Shown: positions 42,716 to 51,291, counted from the first letter of the stretch. The stretch is DNA of 64,000 nt from Labilithrix luteola (GCF_001263205.1 NZ_CP012333.1:5681001-5745000), one strand, 5' to 3'. Translations and numbers: made by a program. Notes: a model not told the origin generated them from the letters alone.

Positions 42716-42877
42716 TCACGAAGAGACCTCCCGTTCTCGAAGGCAGATCCTCAGCAGATTCTGACGCTCGCGCCGAATCAGCGCGTCCGTGCGCTCCTTC
42801 GCAGCCTCGAGGGCCATGGCGCGGAGGAGCTCATCCAAGGAGATGAGTCCGGAGTCCTCGGTCGTACGACGGTCCAT
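42716..42877 (-). CDS. Possible small helical protein upstream of sigma A
   Basis: 53 residues, mostly one charged helix (LDELLRAMALEAAKERTDAL, IRRERQNLLRICLRERE). Its stop overlaps a GTG (42719) that is in frame with sigma A, giving a GTGA junction. If the promoter at 42890-42920 is real, its ATG lies only about 8-10 nt from the expected transcription start, so it would be read almost without a leader. It may be a regulatory peptide or a chance ORF. Confidence 0.35.
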   Translation of the reverse strand: MDRRTTEDSGLISLDELLRAMALEAAKERTDALIRRERQNLLRICLREREVSS

Positions 42878-42889
42878 CGCTCGATCCCT

Positions 42890-42920
42890 TTTGTCGTTGG
42901 GCACTCGAGAACGGGTCACG
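42890..42920 (-). promoter_or_regulatory. Predicted autoregulated promoter of the sigma-A operon
   Basis: Minus strand: CGTGACCCGTTCTCG (42920-42906), eight bases, then ACGACAAA (42897-42890). CGTGAC and ACGACA are 17 bp apart. Both blocks and the spacing are the same as in the sequence before the giant Cys-rich operon. Similarity continues with GAGCGATG just downstream (GAGCGGTG in the other copy). Confidence 0.55.
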
Positions 42921-43114
42921 ACGTCGAAAGAAATTCTCGGGCTTGTCCCGCGACCGACGCGTGAGCGGCGCGGAGCCTGTTTTTCTCGACCACCGCGCGG
43001 TGGGGGTCGGCGTAGGGAATGGGCGCAGGCTGGGCTGCGCATGTGCGCAACGACGAGACGTGGGTAGAGCTCGGCGTGCGGATCGAAGTACCATGCGATC
43101 CCGAGGCCGCTTTG

Positions 43115-45082
43115 GTGACGAACTTCCTCTACGGGGACTCGACGGCATCGCCGCTGACGTCGAACTTTTTGGAATTCCTTCGGGATGCCGTGGATTTCAC
43201 GGTGTTCGTGCTGCAGGCGGACGAGCGCATCAAGCAATGCCACGAGCGCGTCAAAGCCAGGAAGGCGGAAGCCAACCAGGAGCTCGCTCGACTCGAACGC
43301 TTCGTGGGCACGGTCGCGAAGGCGATCGAGACGGCGGAAAAGGGCGCGGCCACTTCGCCGGCGTCGCGATGTGCGGGGCGCCTGAACGAGCTCGTCGTCT
43401 CTACGCACAAAGCGTCCATCGAAGCGGCGAAGGTCGACCTCGCTGCCGACCTCGAACGCATCGACGCCGACGAAGCCGCGACGCGGCAAGAATCGTTCGA
43501 CGCGCTCGCTTCGATGATCACGCGGCACGATCTGCACGGCGCATCGGCGGTGACGCGCCTCGTCCTCGACGGCGGGCGTTACGTGGCGAGCCTCTCGTGC
43601 CAGGCGTCGTTCGGTCTCGAGTGGGTCTGCGAGCTCGGCGCGGACGATGCGAACGTGTTCGCCTCGGCGCTGCGCATCGATCGGATCGCCCCGCAGCTCG
43701 AGATTCGTGCTCCGCAGGTGTCCGGTTGGATCACGAAGGAAGTGAAGGTTCGTCCGCAGAAGCTCGAACGCTTCCTGGTGCGGAAGCTGTCGAATGATGG
43801 AACCACGCTGAGCTTCGAGCTTCGCGCGGAATCGGGCGGCGAGAACGGGTTCGACTTCGAGATCGAGCTCTCCACCATGCGTTTGACCGCCGTGCGTGTG
43901 GGCCCGCAGGGTGACGCCGCGAACGGACCGTTCGAGATCCATGGCGACGATCTCGCCGCGCTCCTCGATCTCTCCGACAAGCTCGCGCGCGCGGCCGCCG
44001 CTTTCGAGAAGCGACGCCTCTTGAACGCCACGTTCGCGGGCACGGATTTCCAGGCGCTGCCGACGTTCATCCCGTTCGTCGAACGCCTCGTGGGGATGAT
44101 GGCGCCTGTCCTTCACGTCATCTCGGAGCGCTCGCTCACCCAGAACGAGCTCGTGCTCCGCCGTGCGCTCGGCAACGATCGCCGCGAGGAGATCTTCGTC
44201 GCGAAGGGCACGCTGCGCGAGAAGTACGACGTGCTCGCGCCCGCGCTGCGTACGATCTTCAAGCCGCTTCGCCTCGAGCCGGAGACGCGCGCCAAGACTC
44301 CGCCGCCTCCTGCGCCGACGAACGAGGCCACGCCGATGCGCGCCGAGCTGCCGGCTTCGAAGCCGCCGCCTCCGCCTGGGACGCAGCCTCGTCCCGTTCC
44401 GATTCCGCCGCTCCGTGCGCCCCGCGCGAGTGCTCCGTCGTTCAGCTCCATCGAGGTGAAGGACGGTCAGCCCCTCGCCGAGTCGAAGCCGAATGCGAAC
44501 GGCACTCCTCCGGCGACGAACGCGAAGGCGCGCGAGTCGGTGACGTCGGAGGCCAAGATCGCCGCTTCTCCGGCCCCGCCTCCTGCCGTGCCTGCGCCGA
44601 AGCCTGCGCCTGCCAACGGCGCGAGCGGTGGTCTCTCGCTCTCGTCGCTCGCCGCCGTGAAGAACGAGGCGCTCGCCGCCGCGCTCAAGAAGATCACGAT
44701 GCTCTACAAGAATGGGCGCCTCGACGACGCCTATCCGGAGTTCAGTCGTCTCTTCACCGGCCCGAAGTTCGCGACGTTCGCCGTTGACGAGCGACGGCAC
44801 GCCCTCGAGCTGATGCTCGTTCGCATGAAGCCCGCTCGCTCGACGCCTGAGGTCCTCGAGGCGTACCGCGCGGCGGTCACGCATCTCAAGGGGCTGTCCT
44901 CTGGCCGCCCCGAGGCGCGCGATCACGAGATGCTCGGCCTCGCCTTCAGCGTCCTCGAGGATCCCAAATCCGCCCGCTCGGCGTTCGAAAAGGCCCTCGA
45001 GCTCGAACGCGCGCGTGATGCGAAATCCGAGCGTTGCGAAGTCCTCGCGAAGCGGATCGAAGAAATCGCCGAAGCTCGCTGA
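43115..45082 (+). CDS. Large cytoplasmic protein with coiled coil, proline linker and TPR-like end
   Basis: About 655 residues from the GTG at 43115 (MTNFLYGDSTASPLTSNFLE); a frame from 43019 is open but has no similarity-like content. The first 120 residues include a long charged coiled coil (ERIKQCHERVKARKAEANQE). A mixed domain to about 390 follows, then a Pro/Ala/Lys-rich linker (390-505) and a helical C-terminus with DEAL-type TPR features (ALKKITMLYKNGRLDDAYPE, EARDHEMLGLAFSVLEDPKS). No signal peptide. No family is recognised. It is divergent from the sigma-A operon, about 200 bp away. Confidence 0.65.
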   Translation: MTNFLYGDSTASPLTSNFLEFLRDAVDFTVFVLQADERIKQCHERVKARKAEANQELARLERFVGTVAKAIETAEKGAATSPASRCAGRLNELVVSTHKASIEAAKVDLAADLERIDADEAATRQESFDALASMITRHDLHGASAVTRLVLDGGRYVASLSCQASFGLEWVCELGADDANVFASALRIDRIAPQLEIRAPQVSGWITKEVKVRPQKLERFLVRKLSNDGTTLSFELRAESGGENGFDFEIELSTMRLTAVRVGPQGDAANGPFEIHGDDLAALLDLSDKLARAAAAFEKRRLLNATFAGTDFQALPTFIPFVERLVGMMAPVLHVISERSLTQNELVLRRALGNDRREEIFVAKGTLREKYDVLAPALRTIFKPLRLEPETRAKTPPPPAPTNEATPMRAELPASKPPPPPGTQPRPVPIPPLRAPRASAPSFSSIEVKDGQPLAESKPNANGTPPATNAKARESVTSEAKIAASPAPPPAVPAPKPAPANGASGGLSLSSLAAVKNEALAAALKKITMLYKNGRLDDAYPEFSRLFTGPKFATFAVDERRHALELMLVRMKPARSTPEVLEAYRAAVTHLKGLSSGRPEARDHEMLGLAFSVLEDPKSARSAFEKALELERARDAKSERCEVLAKRIEEIAEAR

Positions 45083-45160
45083 TCCGGATATCGGAGTTCC
45101 ACCCCTCGGAATTCGATAGGGGACTGCGACAACGGGCAGGGACGTGGCGTCAGCCTTCTG

Positions 45161-46702
45161 ATGCCCCGCCCCCTGTCGCGATTCGTCGCCCTCGCCACGT
45201 GCGTCGCCATTCTCGTCGTCGTGGAGGAAGGTTGCGGCAACCTCGTGGGCGCCGACTTCGACGGATGGTCGCTTCCCTCGTCGTCGACCGATGGCGGTAC
45301 GTCCGAGGTAAGTGACGACATCGTTACCGAGGTTCCTGTTCCGGAGGACGTGCCGCCGGACGGATTGTGCGCCAGCGACCGGAAGGTCTGCGACGGCAAA
45401 TGCGTCTCCAAGCTGGACCCTCGCTACGGTTGCAGTTCGGAGTCGTGCGACCCTTGCTCGATCAGAGATGCTACGGCGGCATGCACGACAGCTGGTACGT
45501 GCGCGGTCGGTCAATGCGACGAGGGCAGGCGGGATTGCAACACTCGCCCCGAGGACGGATGCGAAACGGACATCACGAGCTCGCACGACCAATGTGGAGC
45601 CTGCGGAGCAGCTTGCGATAGCGCACAGGTTTGCAGTCAGGGCGCTTGCTCGTCGTCGTGCGCAGGGGCGCTCGTCGACTGCAGTGGTTCGTGCATCGAG
45701 GTGGCGTCGAGCCCCGACCACTGCGGTTCGTGCTCGACCGTGTGTCCGACGGTCACGAACGCCACGCGCGCGTGCAACGACGGTACGTGCAGCTTCAACT
45801 GCAAATCGGGTTACGAGCGATCGGGGGCAGGGTGCATCAAGAGCACGCGCGTGATCCTCTTCGGAGGCTACGCTTACAACGCAACGACCTACGACGACAC
45901 CTGGTCATGGGATGGCTCGTCGTGGACGAAGCAGAACGTCAACGGACCAGGCCCGGCTTCGGCCGTCTCGATGGCCACGCTGAATGGCAAAGCCTACCTT
46001 TTCGGAGGCCTCGATCGGAATTTCGCCGGGCGCATCGGGACTTGGTCTTGGGACGGTACGAGCTGGAATCTGGTCACCAGCGATGGACCCGAGGGGCGCC
46101 AATGGGCGGCGATGACAGCGGCCGGCGGCCGTCTGGTGTTGTTCGGAGGAGAGCCCGACGAAGGGGGCCGGATGCTCTCGGACACCTGGAGCTTCGATGG
46201 TGCGGGGTGGACGTCGTTGAATCCGAGTCCGTACCCGAACGAACGAGGGGGAGCGGCGATGGTCACGTTGGGGACCAAAGCCATCATGTTCGGCGGTGAC
46301 TACACGCTGACCGCTCACGAAATTCTCCATGATACATGGGAGTGGAACGGAACTTCGTGGACGTCGCGAAGCACCACCGGACCGTCGTCTCGGACGGGCC
46401 ACGCGATGGCCACGCTCAACGGCAAAGCCATTCTCTTCGGAGGACAGGGATATCAAGGCGTGACCTTCGCTGACACCTGGGAGTGGAACGGGTCGAGCTG
46501 GACACAGAAGAACGTCACGGGGCCCTCGGCTCGGTTCGCCCACCGCATGGCGACGATGAACGACCGCATCGTCCTCTTCGGTGGTTACGATGCGAACCAA
46601 AATGCCCTCTCCGATACGTGGGAGTTCGACGGCACGAGCTGGACGCAACGGAACGTCAGCGGGCCTGTCGCGCGCGGCGACTTCGGCATGACGGCTTACT
46701 GA
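45161..46702 (+). CDS. Kelch-repeat surface protein with Cys-rich N-terminus
   Basis: 513 residues. Signal segment ending in VVVEEGC (a weak lipobox, C25). Residues about 68-220 hold many cysteines in the pattern C.ACG..C (HDQCGACGAACDSAQVC, DHCGSCSTVC). Then six Kelch repeats follow, each with LFGG, an aromatic TW.W/F.G and .SW (ILFGGYAYNATTYDDTWSWD is the first), consistent with a six-bladed propeller. The cysteine module is the same type as in the lipoprotein at 50074. Likely surface-exposed binding protein. Confidence 0.8.
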   Translation: MPRPLSRFVALATCVAILVVVEEGCGNLVGADFDGWSLPSSSTDGGTSEVSDDIVTEVPVPEDVPPDGLCASDRKVCDGKCVSKLDPRYGCSSESCDPCSIRDATAACTTAGTCAVGQCDEGRRDCNTRPEDGCETDITSSHDQCGACGAACDSAQVCSQGACSSSCAGALVDCSGSCIEVASSPDHCGSCSTVCPTVTNATRACNDGTCSFNCKSGYERSGAGCIKSTRVILFGGYAYNATTYDDTWSWDGSSWTKQNVNGPGPASAVSMATLNGKAYLFGGLDRNFAGRIGTWSWDGTSWNLVTSDGPEGRQWAAMTAAGGRLVLFGGEPDEGGRMLSDTWSFDGAGWTSLNPSPYPNERGGAAMVTLGTKAIMFGGDYTLTAHEILHDTWEWNGTSWTSRSTTGPSSRTGHAMATLNGKAILFGGQGYQGVTFADTWEWNGSSWTQKNVTGPSARFAHRMATMNDRIVLFGGYDANQNALSDTWEFDGTSWTQRNVSGPVARGDFGMTAY

Positions 46703-46934
46703 GCCGGAGTGGACGGAGTCCACGGACGTCCGGAGGACTCGACGAAGCCCGAGCCGCATTGAAGCCGCGCTCGGCGCGTTCAACCCCCGAATCGAGCGCC
46801 GCCGCCAGGCTCGAACCTCTACCGGTGGGTGTCTCCGACGCGGTCGTCGTCGTCGTCCTCTTACTTCGCGCGCTTTCCTGCCGTCACACCCTCGGGATAG
46901 ACTCCTGCAGCGGTGTCCAGGGCACGGTGAGGGT

Positions 46935-48026
46935 TTGATACGAGGGCGAAGTTGCACGGCGTTGTTTCGTGCGCTGCTCGCGTGGATCGTGGCGTACTCC
47001 GCCGACGTTCGCGTCGCGCACGCGCAGGAGCAGGCCGCGGGAAACGAGCATCCCGTGCGCTTCGCGCTCACGCTGGAGGGCGAGGGGAATCCGCTCGAAT
47101 CCTGCGGCGGCGCCCAGGCGGTGCGCGATGCCGTCGAACATCGCTTGCGCCGCACCGTCTTCACCGATGCGGCCTCCGCGGACCGGTATTTCGTGGTCGG
47201 CGGCTCGCGACCGACGTTCGGCGTGGATTGGACGACGAGGATCGTCGAGCTCGACCGTCACGACCAGGAGGTCGGGCGACGCGAGGTCGTGGTGCCTGGC
47301 GACGAGTGTGCGAAGGCCGTCGAAGCGGTGGCGGTCGTGCTCTCGATCACGATCGGGCCGCCGCGCATGGTGCCGGGCCCGGTGCCAGGGACCGAACGGC
47401 CTTCGCCACCTTCGCCGCCGCCGCCGCCCGTCGTTCGTGAAGAGCCACGGGGCTTCATCGGTCCGCCCCCTCCGCCGGTGCCGGCCGCGCCTCCGCATCG
47501 CTGGGAGGCCATCCCTCTGCTCGAGCTCGAGGGAGGGTCGGGCATTCAACCGGGCGTCTCCTGGGGCGTGGGGCTCGGCGTCCAGGTCCGTCCTCCCGTT
47601 CCTCGTGTTTCTCTCCTTGCTCGGGCTCAATACTGGCCGAACAAGTCGAATCACGGAACGCCCGAGGCCGAGTTCGACCGCCTCACGGGCGTACTGCTGG
47701 GCTGTTATGACGTCTACCGCGCCGGGCAACTGACCCTGGCGACGTGCGCCGGGGGCGAGGTCGGACGCCTGCATGCCGATGTGCCGCGCGTGACGCGGTC
47801 CTCCGACCAGGTCTTGCTCGTGAACCTCGTGGGGGAGGTCCGCCTAGGCTACGTTTTCGGGCGAGGGCCGATCCTCGTCGAGCCGCTCGTCGCCGCCAAC
47901 GTCGCGGCCGTTTTGCAGCGAGATCTCTTCACATTTCGAAACCGCGACGGGCAGGAGGCAACCCTCCTCCAGCCCGCGCCGATCGCCGTTCAGGGGGCCG
48001 TCGGCGTGGCCGTTCACTTTTTCTAA
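46935..48026 (+). CDS. Exported protein, N-terminal domain plus proline linker plus barrel-like domain (module B)
   Basis: 363 residues from a TTG with GTGAGGG upstream. Signal peptide ends at VRVAHAQ. An N-terminal alpha/beta region (RFALTLEGEGNPLESCGGAQ, DRYFVVGGSRPTFGVDW) is followed by a long proline-rich linker (about 145-190, SPPSPPPPPVV and GPPPPPVPAAP) and a strand-rich C-terminus ending in GAVGVAVHFF, the aromatic ending typical of outer-membrane barrels. The layout is that of the protein at 39984-41156. The gap before this gene (46703-46934) shows no gene. Confidence 0.68.
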   Translation: MIRGRSCTALFRALLAWIVAYSADVRVAHAQEQAAGNEHPVRFALTLEGEGNPLESCGGAQAVRDAVEHRLRRTVFTDAASADRYFVVGGSRPTFGVDWTTRIVELDRHDQEVGRREVVVPGDECAKAVEAVAVVLSITIGPPRMVPGPVPGTERPSPPSPPPPPVVREEPRGFIGPPPPPVPAAPPHRWEAIPLLELEGGSGIQPGVSWGVGLGVQVRPPVPRVSLLARAQYWPNKSNHGTPEAEFDRLTGVLLGCYDVYRAGQLTLATCAGGEVGRLHADVPRVTRSSDQVLLVNLVGEVRLGYVFGRGPILVEPLVAANVAAVLQRDLFTFRNRDGQEATLLQPAPIAVQGAVGVAVHFF

Positions 48027-48073
48027 TAATCCGGCCGGCGCGTCCCCTTTGTATTGGATCGAAGTCACACAAC

Positions 48074-48649
48074 GTGGCCCCTAGCATCTCCGCAGACCCG
48101 GCAGTCGTCTCTTGCCTCCCGGCCGAGGAGGTCTCCGTTCCCGTTCCATCGGTCGCGGAGATCTTTCGCGAGCACGGCGCTTTCGTATGGCGCCTACTCC
48201 AGCGCCTCGGTGTGCCTTCTGCGGACGTCGATGATCTGACCCAGGAGGTCTTCCTCACCGTCCATCGGTCTCTCTCCTCGTACGAAGAGCAAGGACGTCT
48301 CAAAGGCTGGCTCTACCGTATCTGCGTACGAACGGCGAACCAGCATCGCGAGAAGTATCCGCGCTCACGCAACGTCGAAGTCGACGCCTCCCTCCGGAGC
48401 GCCGACGCGAATCCCGAAGAGGCGGCTCAGCAGAGCGAAGCGCGGGCAACTCTCGAGCGGCTCCTCGGCCTGCTCGACGAGGATCGACGTGCCGTGTTCG
48501 TTCTCTACGAGGTCGAAGAGCTCCCGATGGCCGACGTTGCGAAGGCCGTTGGCTGTCCTATCCAAACGGCGTACTCACGCCTTCACTCGGCTCGCAATAT
48601 CCTGGCGGACGCCATGCACCGCCAGGAGACCGGCCGACGGCGTCGATGA
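48074..48649 (+). CDS. ECF-like RNA polymerase sigma factor B
   Basis: 191 residues from the GTG at 48074. Region 2 is at 30-95 (FREHGAFVWRLLQRLGV, DVDDLTQEVFLTVHRSL, GRLKGWLYRICVRTANQHRE) and region 4 at 124-180 (LLGLLDEDRRAVFVLYEVEE, MADVAKAVGCPIQTAYSRLH). The N-terminal 28 residues are an extra stretch. The order barrel B, sigma B, TPR B differs from module A (sigma, TPR, barrel), but the parts are the same. It probably drives one or more of the neighbouring lipoprotein genes. Confidence 0.88.
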   Translation: MAPSISADPAVVSCLPAEEVSVPVPSVAEIFREHGAFVWRLLQRLGVPSADVDDLTQEVFLTVHRSLSSYEEQGRLKGWLYRICVRTANQHREKYPRSRNVEVDASLRSADANPEEAAQQSEARATLERLLGLLDEDRRAVFVLYEVEELPMADVAKAVGCPIQTAYSRLHSARNILADAMHRQETGRRRR

Positions 48650-48665
48650 AGGGCGAACGCACGAA

Positions 48666-48842
48666 ATGCGGAATTCACTCGCCCATGCATTTCCCGTCAC
48701 AAGATTCGTCGAGAGCGCGCATTCGCATTCTCAGAGGTCTGTTTCGATGTTCCGCCCGACCCAACGACATGCTTCCACGCAACTCGAGCAGCCCTTGCTG
48801 CTTTGGCAGTTCGCGTGCCGTTTCGGCGGGGGCCTGACATGA
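48666..48842 (+). CDS. Possible small ORF between sigma B and TPR B
   Basis: 58 residues (MRNSLAHAFPVTRFVESAHS, then LEQPLLLWQFACRF near the end), stopping in an ATGA overlap with TPR B. A second ORF (48646-48837, 63 residues) overlaps the sigma stop by ATGA in another frame. At most one is real. The exact junctions are suggestive, but the proteins look unremarkable. Confidence 0.25.
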   Translation: MRNSLAHAFPVTRFVESAHSHSQRSVSMFRPTQRHASTQLEQPLLLWQFACRFGGGLT

Positions 48843-49654
48843 GCGCGTCGGAACAAGTGCCGCGCATCGTCGACTCGGCAAGCGAGTTCGATTCGCTGCT
48901 TCGCCATGCGATTCGTGCGGAGCAGGCAGCACCGTCCAATGCGGAGCGGCTTCGCCGAATCGGAGAGAGTCTCGAGCGCAAGGCCGCTGCCCAAGGCGCA
49001 TCGACGACGACCGAAACCGCACTTCGCGCTGGCATTCGTCTTCTGAGCCTGAAGCGCGTTCTCTTCGGCATTGGCGCCGTGTCGCTCGCGAGTGTGACCC
49101 TCTTCACGACGGTTTCGTCGACGCGTTCCGTTGCGAACTCATCGAACGAAGGTGAGGGGGCCAGCGTGCGGACGGTGAGTCGGGCTCCGACCGCACCGCG
49201 TTCACTCCAATTCACGGGAGAACTGGCATCGGCGCGCGCACCTGCGGAGGACATGCCGGCGATGTCGGCCAACGATCTGCCGTCGGCGCCGCCCGCACCA
49301 GCGAAGAGCGGGCCGGTCCGCGCAGCGCTTGCTCCTCGTCCGGCGGCGGAGTCGTCGCCGCGCCCCAGCGAAGTCGCCGCTCCTTCGGAGACGGAGGAGA
49401 TCGCTCTCCTCGCGCAGGCGCACGACGCGCTCTCGGCCGATCCGGCCAAGGCCCTCGGACTCTGCGAGAAGCTTCGCGCGCAGTATGCGACGGGGCGATT
49501 CACGCAGGAGCGCGAGGTCGTGGAGATCGAGGCGCTCGTGAAGCTCCACCGCATCGACGAAGCCACGTCGCGCTGGAACGAGTTCAAGCGTCGCTACCCG
49601 ACCTCGAGCCATCGCGTTCGCCTGGAAGAGCTCTTCGCCAGCATCGCGCGCTGA
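48839..49654 (+). CDS. Single-pass membrane protein with periplasmic helical repeat domain (module B)
   Basis: 271 residues from the ATG at 48839. A cytoplasmic part of about 70 residues (SEFDSLLRHAIRAEQAAPSN), one membrane helix (about 73-93, VLFGIGAVSLASVTLF), a long Pro/Ala/Ser linker and a C-terminal TPR-like domain (EIALLAQAHDALSADPAKAL, KLHRIDEATSRWNEFKRRYP). Same layout as the protein at 41063-41941, and likewise adjacent to a sigma gene. Candidate anti-sigma or signal transducer; inference only. Confidence 0.7.
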   Translation: MSASEQVPRIVDSASEFDSLLRHAIRAEQAAPSNAERLRRIGESLERKAAAQGASTTTETALRAGIRLLSLKRVLFGIGAVSLASVTLFTTVSSTRSVANSSNEGEGASVRTVSRAPTAPRSLQFTGELASARAPAEDMPAMSANDLPSAPPAPAKSGPVRAALAPRPAAESSPRPSEVAAPSETEEIALLAQAHDALSADPAKALGLCEKLRAQYATGRFTQEREVVEIEALVKLHRIDEATSRWNEFKRRYPTSSHRVRLEELFASIAR

Positions 49655-49858
49655 ACGCGTCCTTCGGATTCGGCCTCGATACGGCGTCGCTCCGTGACGC
49701 TCACGGCGAGCGTCGGCGCACGCGTGCATGACAGCTGATGCGTGGCGCTCTCGCGGTCTCGCGCCGTGCACCTCGTGCGTGCTCGCGCTCGCGTTCTTCT
49801 TTGGCGACCGCTCTCATAGGCATCGAGCCACGTATTCCCCGAGTTTTCTTCACCGTGC

Positions 49859-49877
49859 ATTTTTTGTCATAAAAAAT
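49859..49877. other. A/T palindrome in a GC-rich intergenic region
   Basis: ATTTTTT, five bases, AAAAAAT: a perfect inverted repeat with 7-base arms. It lies in the 419-bp gap (49655-50073) between TPR B and the lipoprotein operon, about 55-95 bases upstream of the predicted ECF promoter. It could be an UP-like or bent upstream element or part of a terminator for the sigma-B operon. The rest of the gap shows no gene. Confidence 0.5.
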
Positions 49878-49931
49878 TCCGCTCGATCCCTTGAGTTGTA
49901 ACGAGGTGTCGACGGTCGCTCAGCGTCGTCC

Positions 49932-49967
49932 GGAACCGTCCGGAACCGACGTTGCGAACGTCACGTC
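49932..49967 (+). promoter_or_regulatory. Possible ECF-type promoter of the five-lipoprotein operon
   Basis: GTCCGGAACC is repeated directly twice, putting GGAACC at 49932-49937 and 49942-49947. The second is followed after 16 bases by CGTC (49964-49967), the classic ECF -35/-10 arrangement. The TTG start of the first gene is about 105 bases downstream. This differs from the promoter pair assigned to sigma A. Confidence 0.4.
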
Positions 49968-50073
49968 GTGAATGCCTCGAAGGTTTCATCACGTAGGAAA
50001 CATCGCGCCGTTGCCGTCCACCGATGGGCGCAACGACGCTCGCCCGGGCCGCCAGCTCCTGGGGAGGTACCCT

Positions 50074-51291
50074 TTGTTCTCGACCAAGAAACGATTGGCA
50101 ACACTCGGGCTCACGGCCTTCGCGGTCCTTGCCGTGGCGTGTGCGAAGAAGGTGGACCTCGGCGACGAGACGGTCGACGAAACCGACGCGGCGGCGCCCG
50201 GAGAGCCTCCGAAATTCACGCCGCCGCCGGCCGAGGATGGTGGCGATGCGGACGTGGATGTGTCCCTGCCAAAGGTTCTCGCGTGCCTTGGGACGGAATG
50301 CCCGGATGGCTACGACACGTGCGCGGTGACGGCCGCATTCAAGTGCGGCACGAACCTGATGAACGACAACAACAACTGCGGTGCCTGCGGGGTCTCGTGC
50401 GGTGGGTACGACCCCATCAACATGACCGGCCGTTGCGTCAAGGGCGCCTGCCAGTTCGAATGCCTGACGAAGTCGGACTTCAGCGGTACTTACGACTACC
50501 GTAATTGCAACAACGTGCTCGACGACGGTTGTGAAATCAACGTCACGTCGGACGTCAACAATTGCGGCGTTTGTGGCAACAAGTGCGCGCCCGGAGTGCA
50601 CTGCATCAGCGGCAAGTGCGGTTGCTCGAATGGCAAGACCGACTGCAACGGCAGGTGCACCGACCCGCGCAACGACGATTCCAATTGCGGTGCGTGCGGT
50701 AACGTATGCACGAATCCGACGCCCGCCTGTAGCCCCATGCCGGCAAATACGGCTTACGGTTGCGCGGACAGCGAGTGTGGGAAGCTCAAGTGCAAGAGCG
50801 GATTCGCCGACTGCAACCAAGACACGAATCTCGGATGCGCGTCCGACGGTTGTGAAACCAACGTCAAGACCGACCCGAACAACTGCGGTTCTTGCGGCGC
50901 GAAGTGCGGCGCCGATCAAGAGTGCAAGGACGTCGGCTTCGGCCCGCAGTGTTACGACACCTGCGCGAAGTCTGGCCTGACGGCGTGCGGGGACAAGTGC
51001 GTCGATCTCCTCAGCGACAAGTCGAACTGCGGAGGGTGCGGACAATCCTGCATCACGCCGCTCGTCGGCAATACGGTGAACAACTGCAAGAAGGGCATCT
51101 GCGTTCTCGAGTGCCTCCCGAACTTCGCCGATTGCAACGGCAACCCCGCGGACGGCTGCGAGGTCGATTTGCGAGTTCACCCCGCGAACTGCGGTGCGTG
51201 CGGAACGAGCTGTAACTACGGCGAAGGCCAACCGTGCATCGACGGCAAATGCCTGATGGTCGAGTGCGATGCGGGAGTGCAGACCAAATGA
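50074..51291 (+). CDS. Cys-rich lipoprotein (NCGxCGxxC repeats)
   Basis: 405 residues from a TTG at 50074, chosen because GGGGAGG lies seven bases upstream and the signal then begins normally, with lipobox AVLAVAC (C23). After an acidic linker the protein is an array of about 35-50-residue repeats with NCG.CG..C (NNNCGACGVSC, VNNCGVCGNKC, DSNCGACGNVC, PNNCGSCGAKC, KSNCGGCGQSC, PANCGACGTSC) and conserved CKSGFADCN and DGCE.N. It is the first gene of a five-lipoprotein operon and overlaps the next gene by ATGA. Likely a rigid disulfide-bonded stalk on the cell surface. Confidence 0.82.
   Translation: MFSTKKRLATLGLTAFAVLAVACAKKVDLGDETVDETDAAAPGEPPKFTPPPAEDGGDADVDVSLPKVLACLGTECPDGYDTCAVTAAFKCGTNLMNDNNNCGACGVSCGGYDPINMTGRCVKGACQFECLTKSDFSGTYDYRNCNNVLDDGCEINVTSDVNNCGVCGNKCAPGVHCISGKCGCSNGKTDCNGRCTDPRNDDSNCGACGNVCTNPTPACSPMPANTAYGCADSECGKLKCKSGFADCNQDTNLGCASDGCETNVKTDPNNCGSCGAKCGADQECKDVGFGPQCYDTCAKSGLTACGDKCVDLLSDKSNCGGCGQSCITPLVGNTVNNCKKGICVLECLPNFADCNGNPADGCEVDLRVHPANCGACGTSCNYGEGQPCIDGKCLMVECDAGVQTK

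Noticed and set aside
42716..45721. A 1001-codon open frame on the minus strand opposite the 43115-45082 gene
   Set aside because: The sequence is Arg/His-rich with no domain motifs. The plus-strand frame has sensible protein composition and a ribosome site. Long antisense frames are expected in GC-rich DNA. Only its last 53 codons were kept as a possible small ORF.
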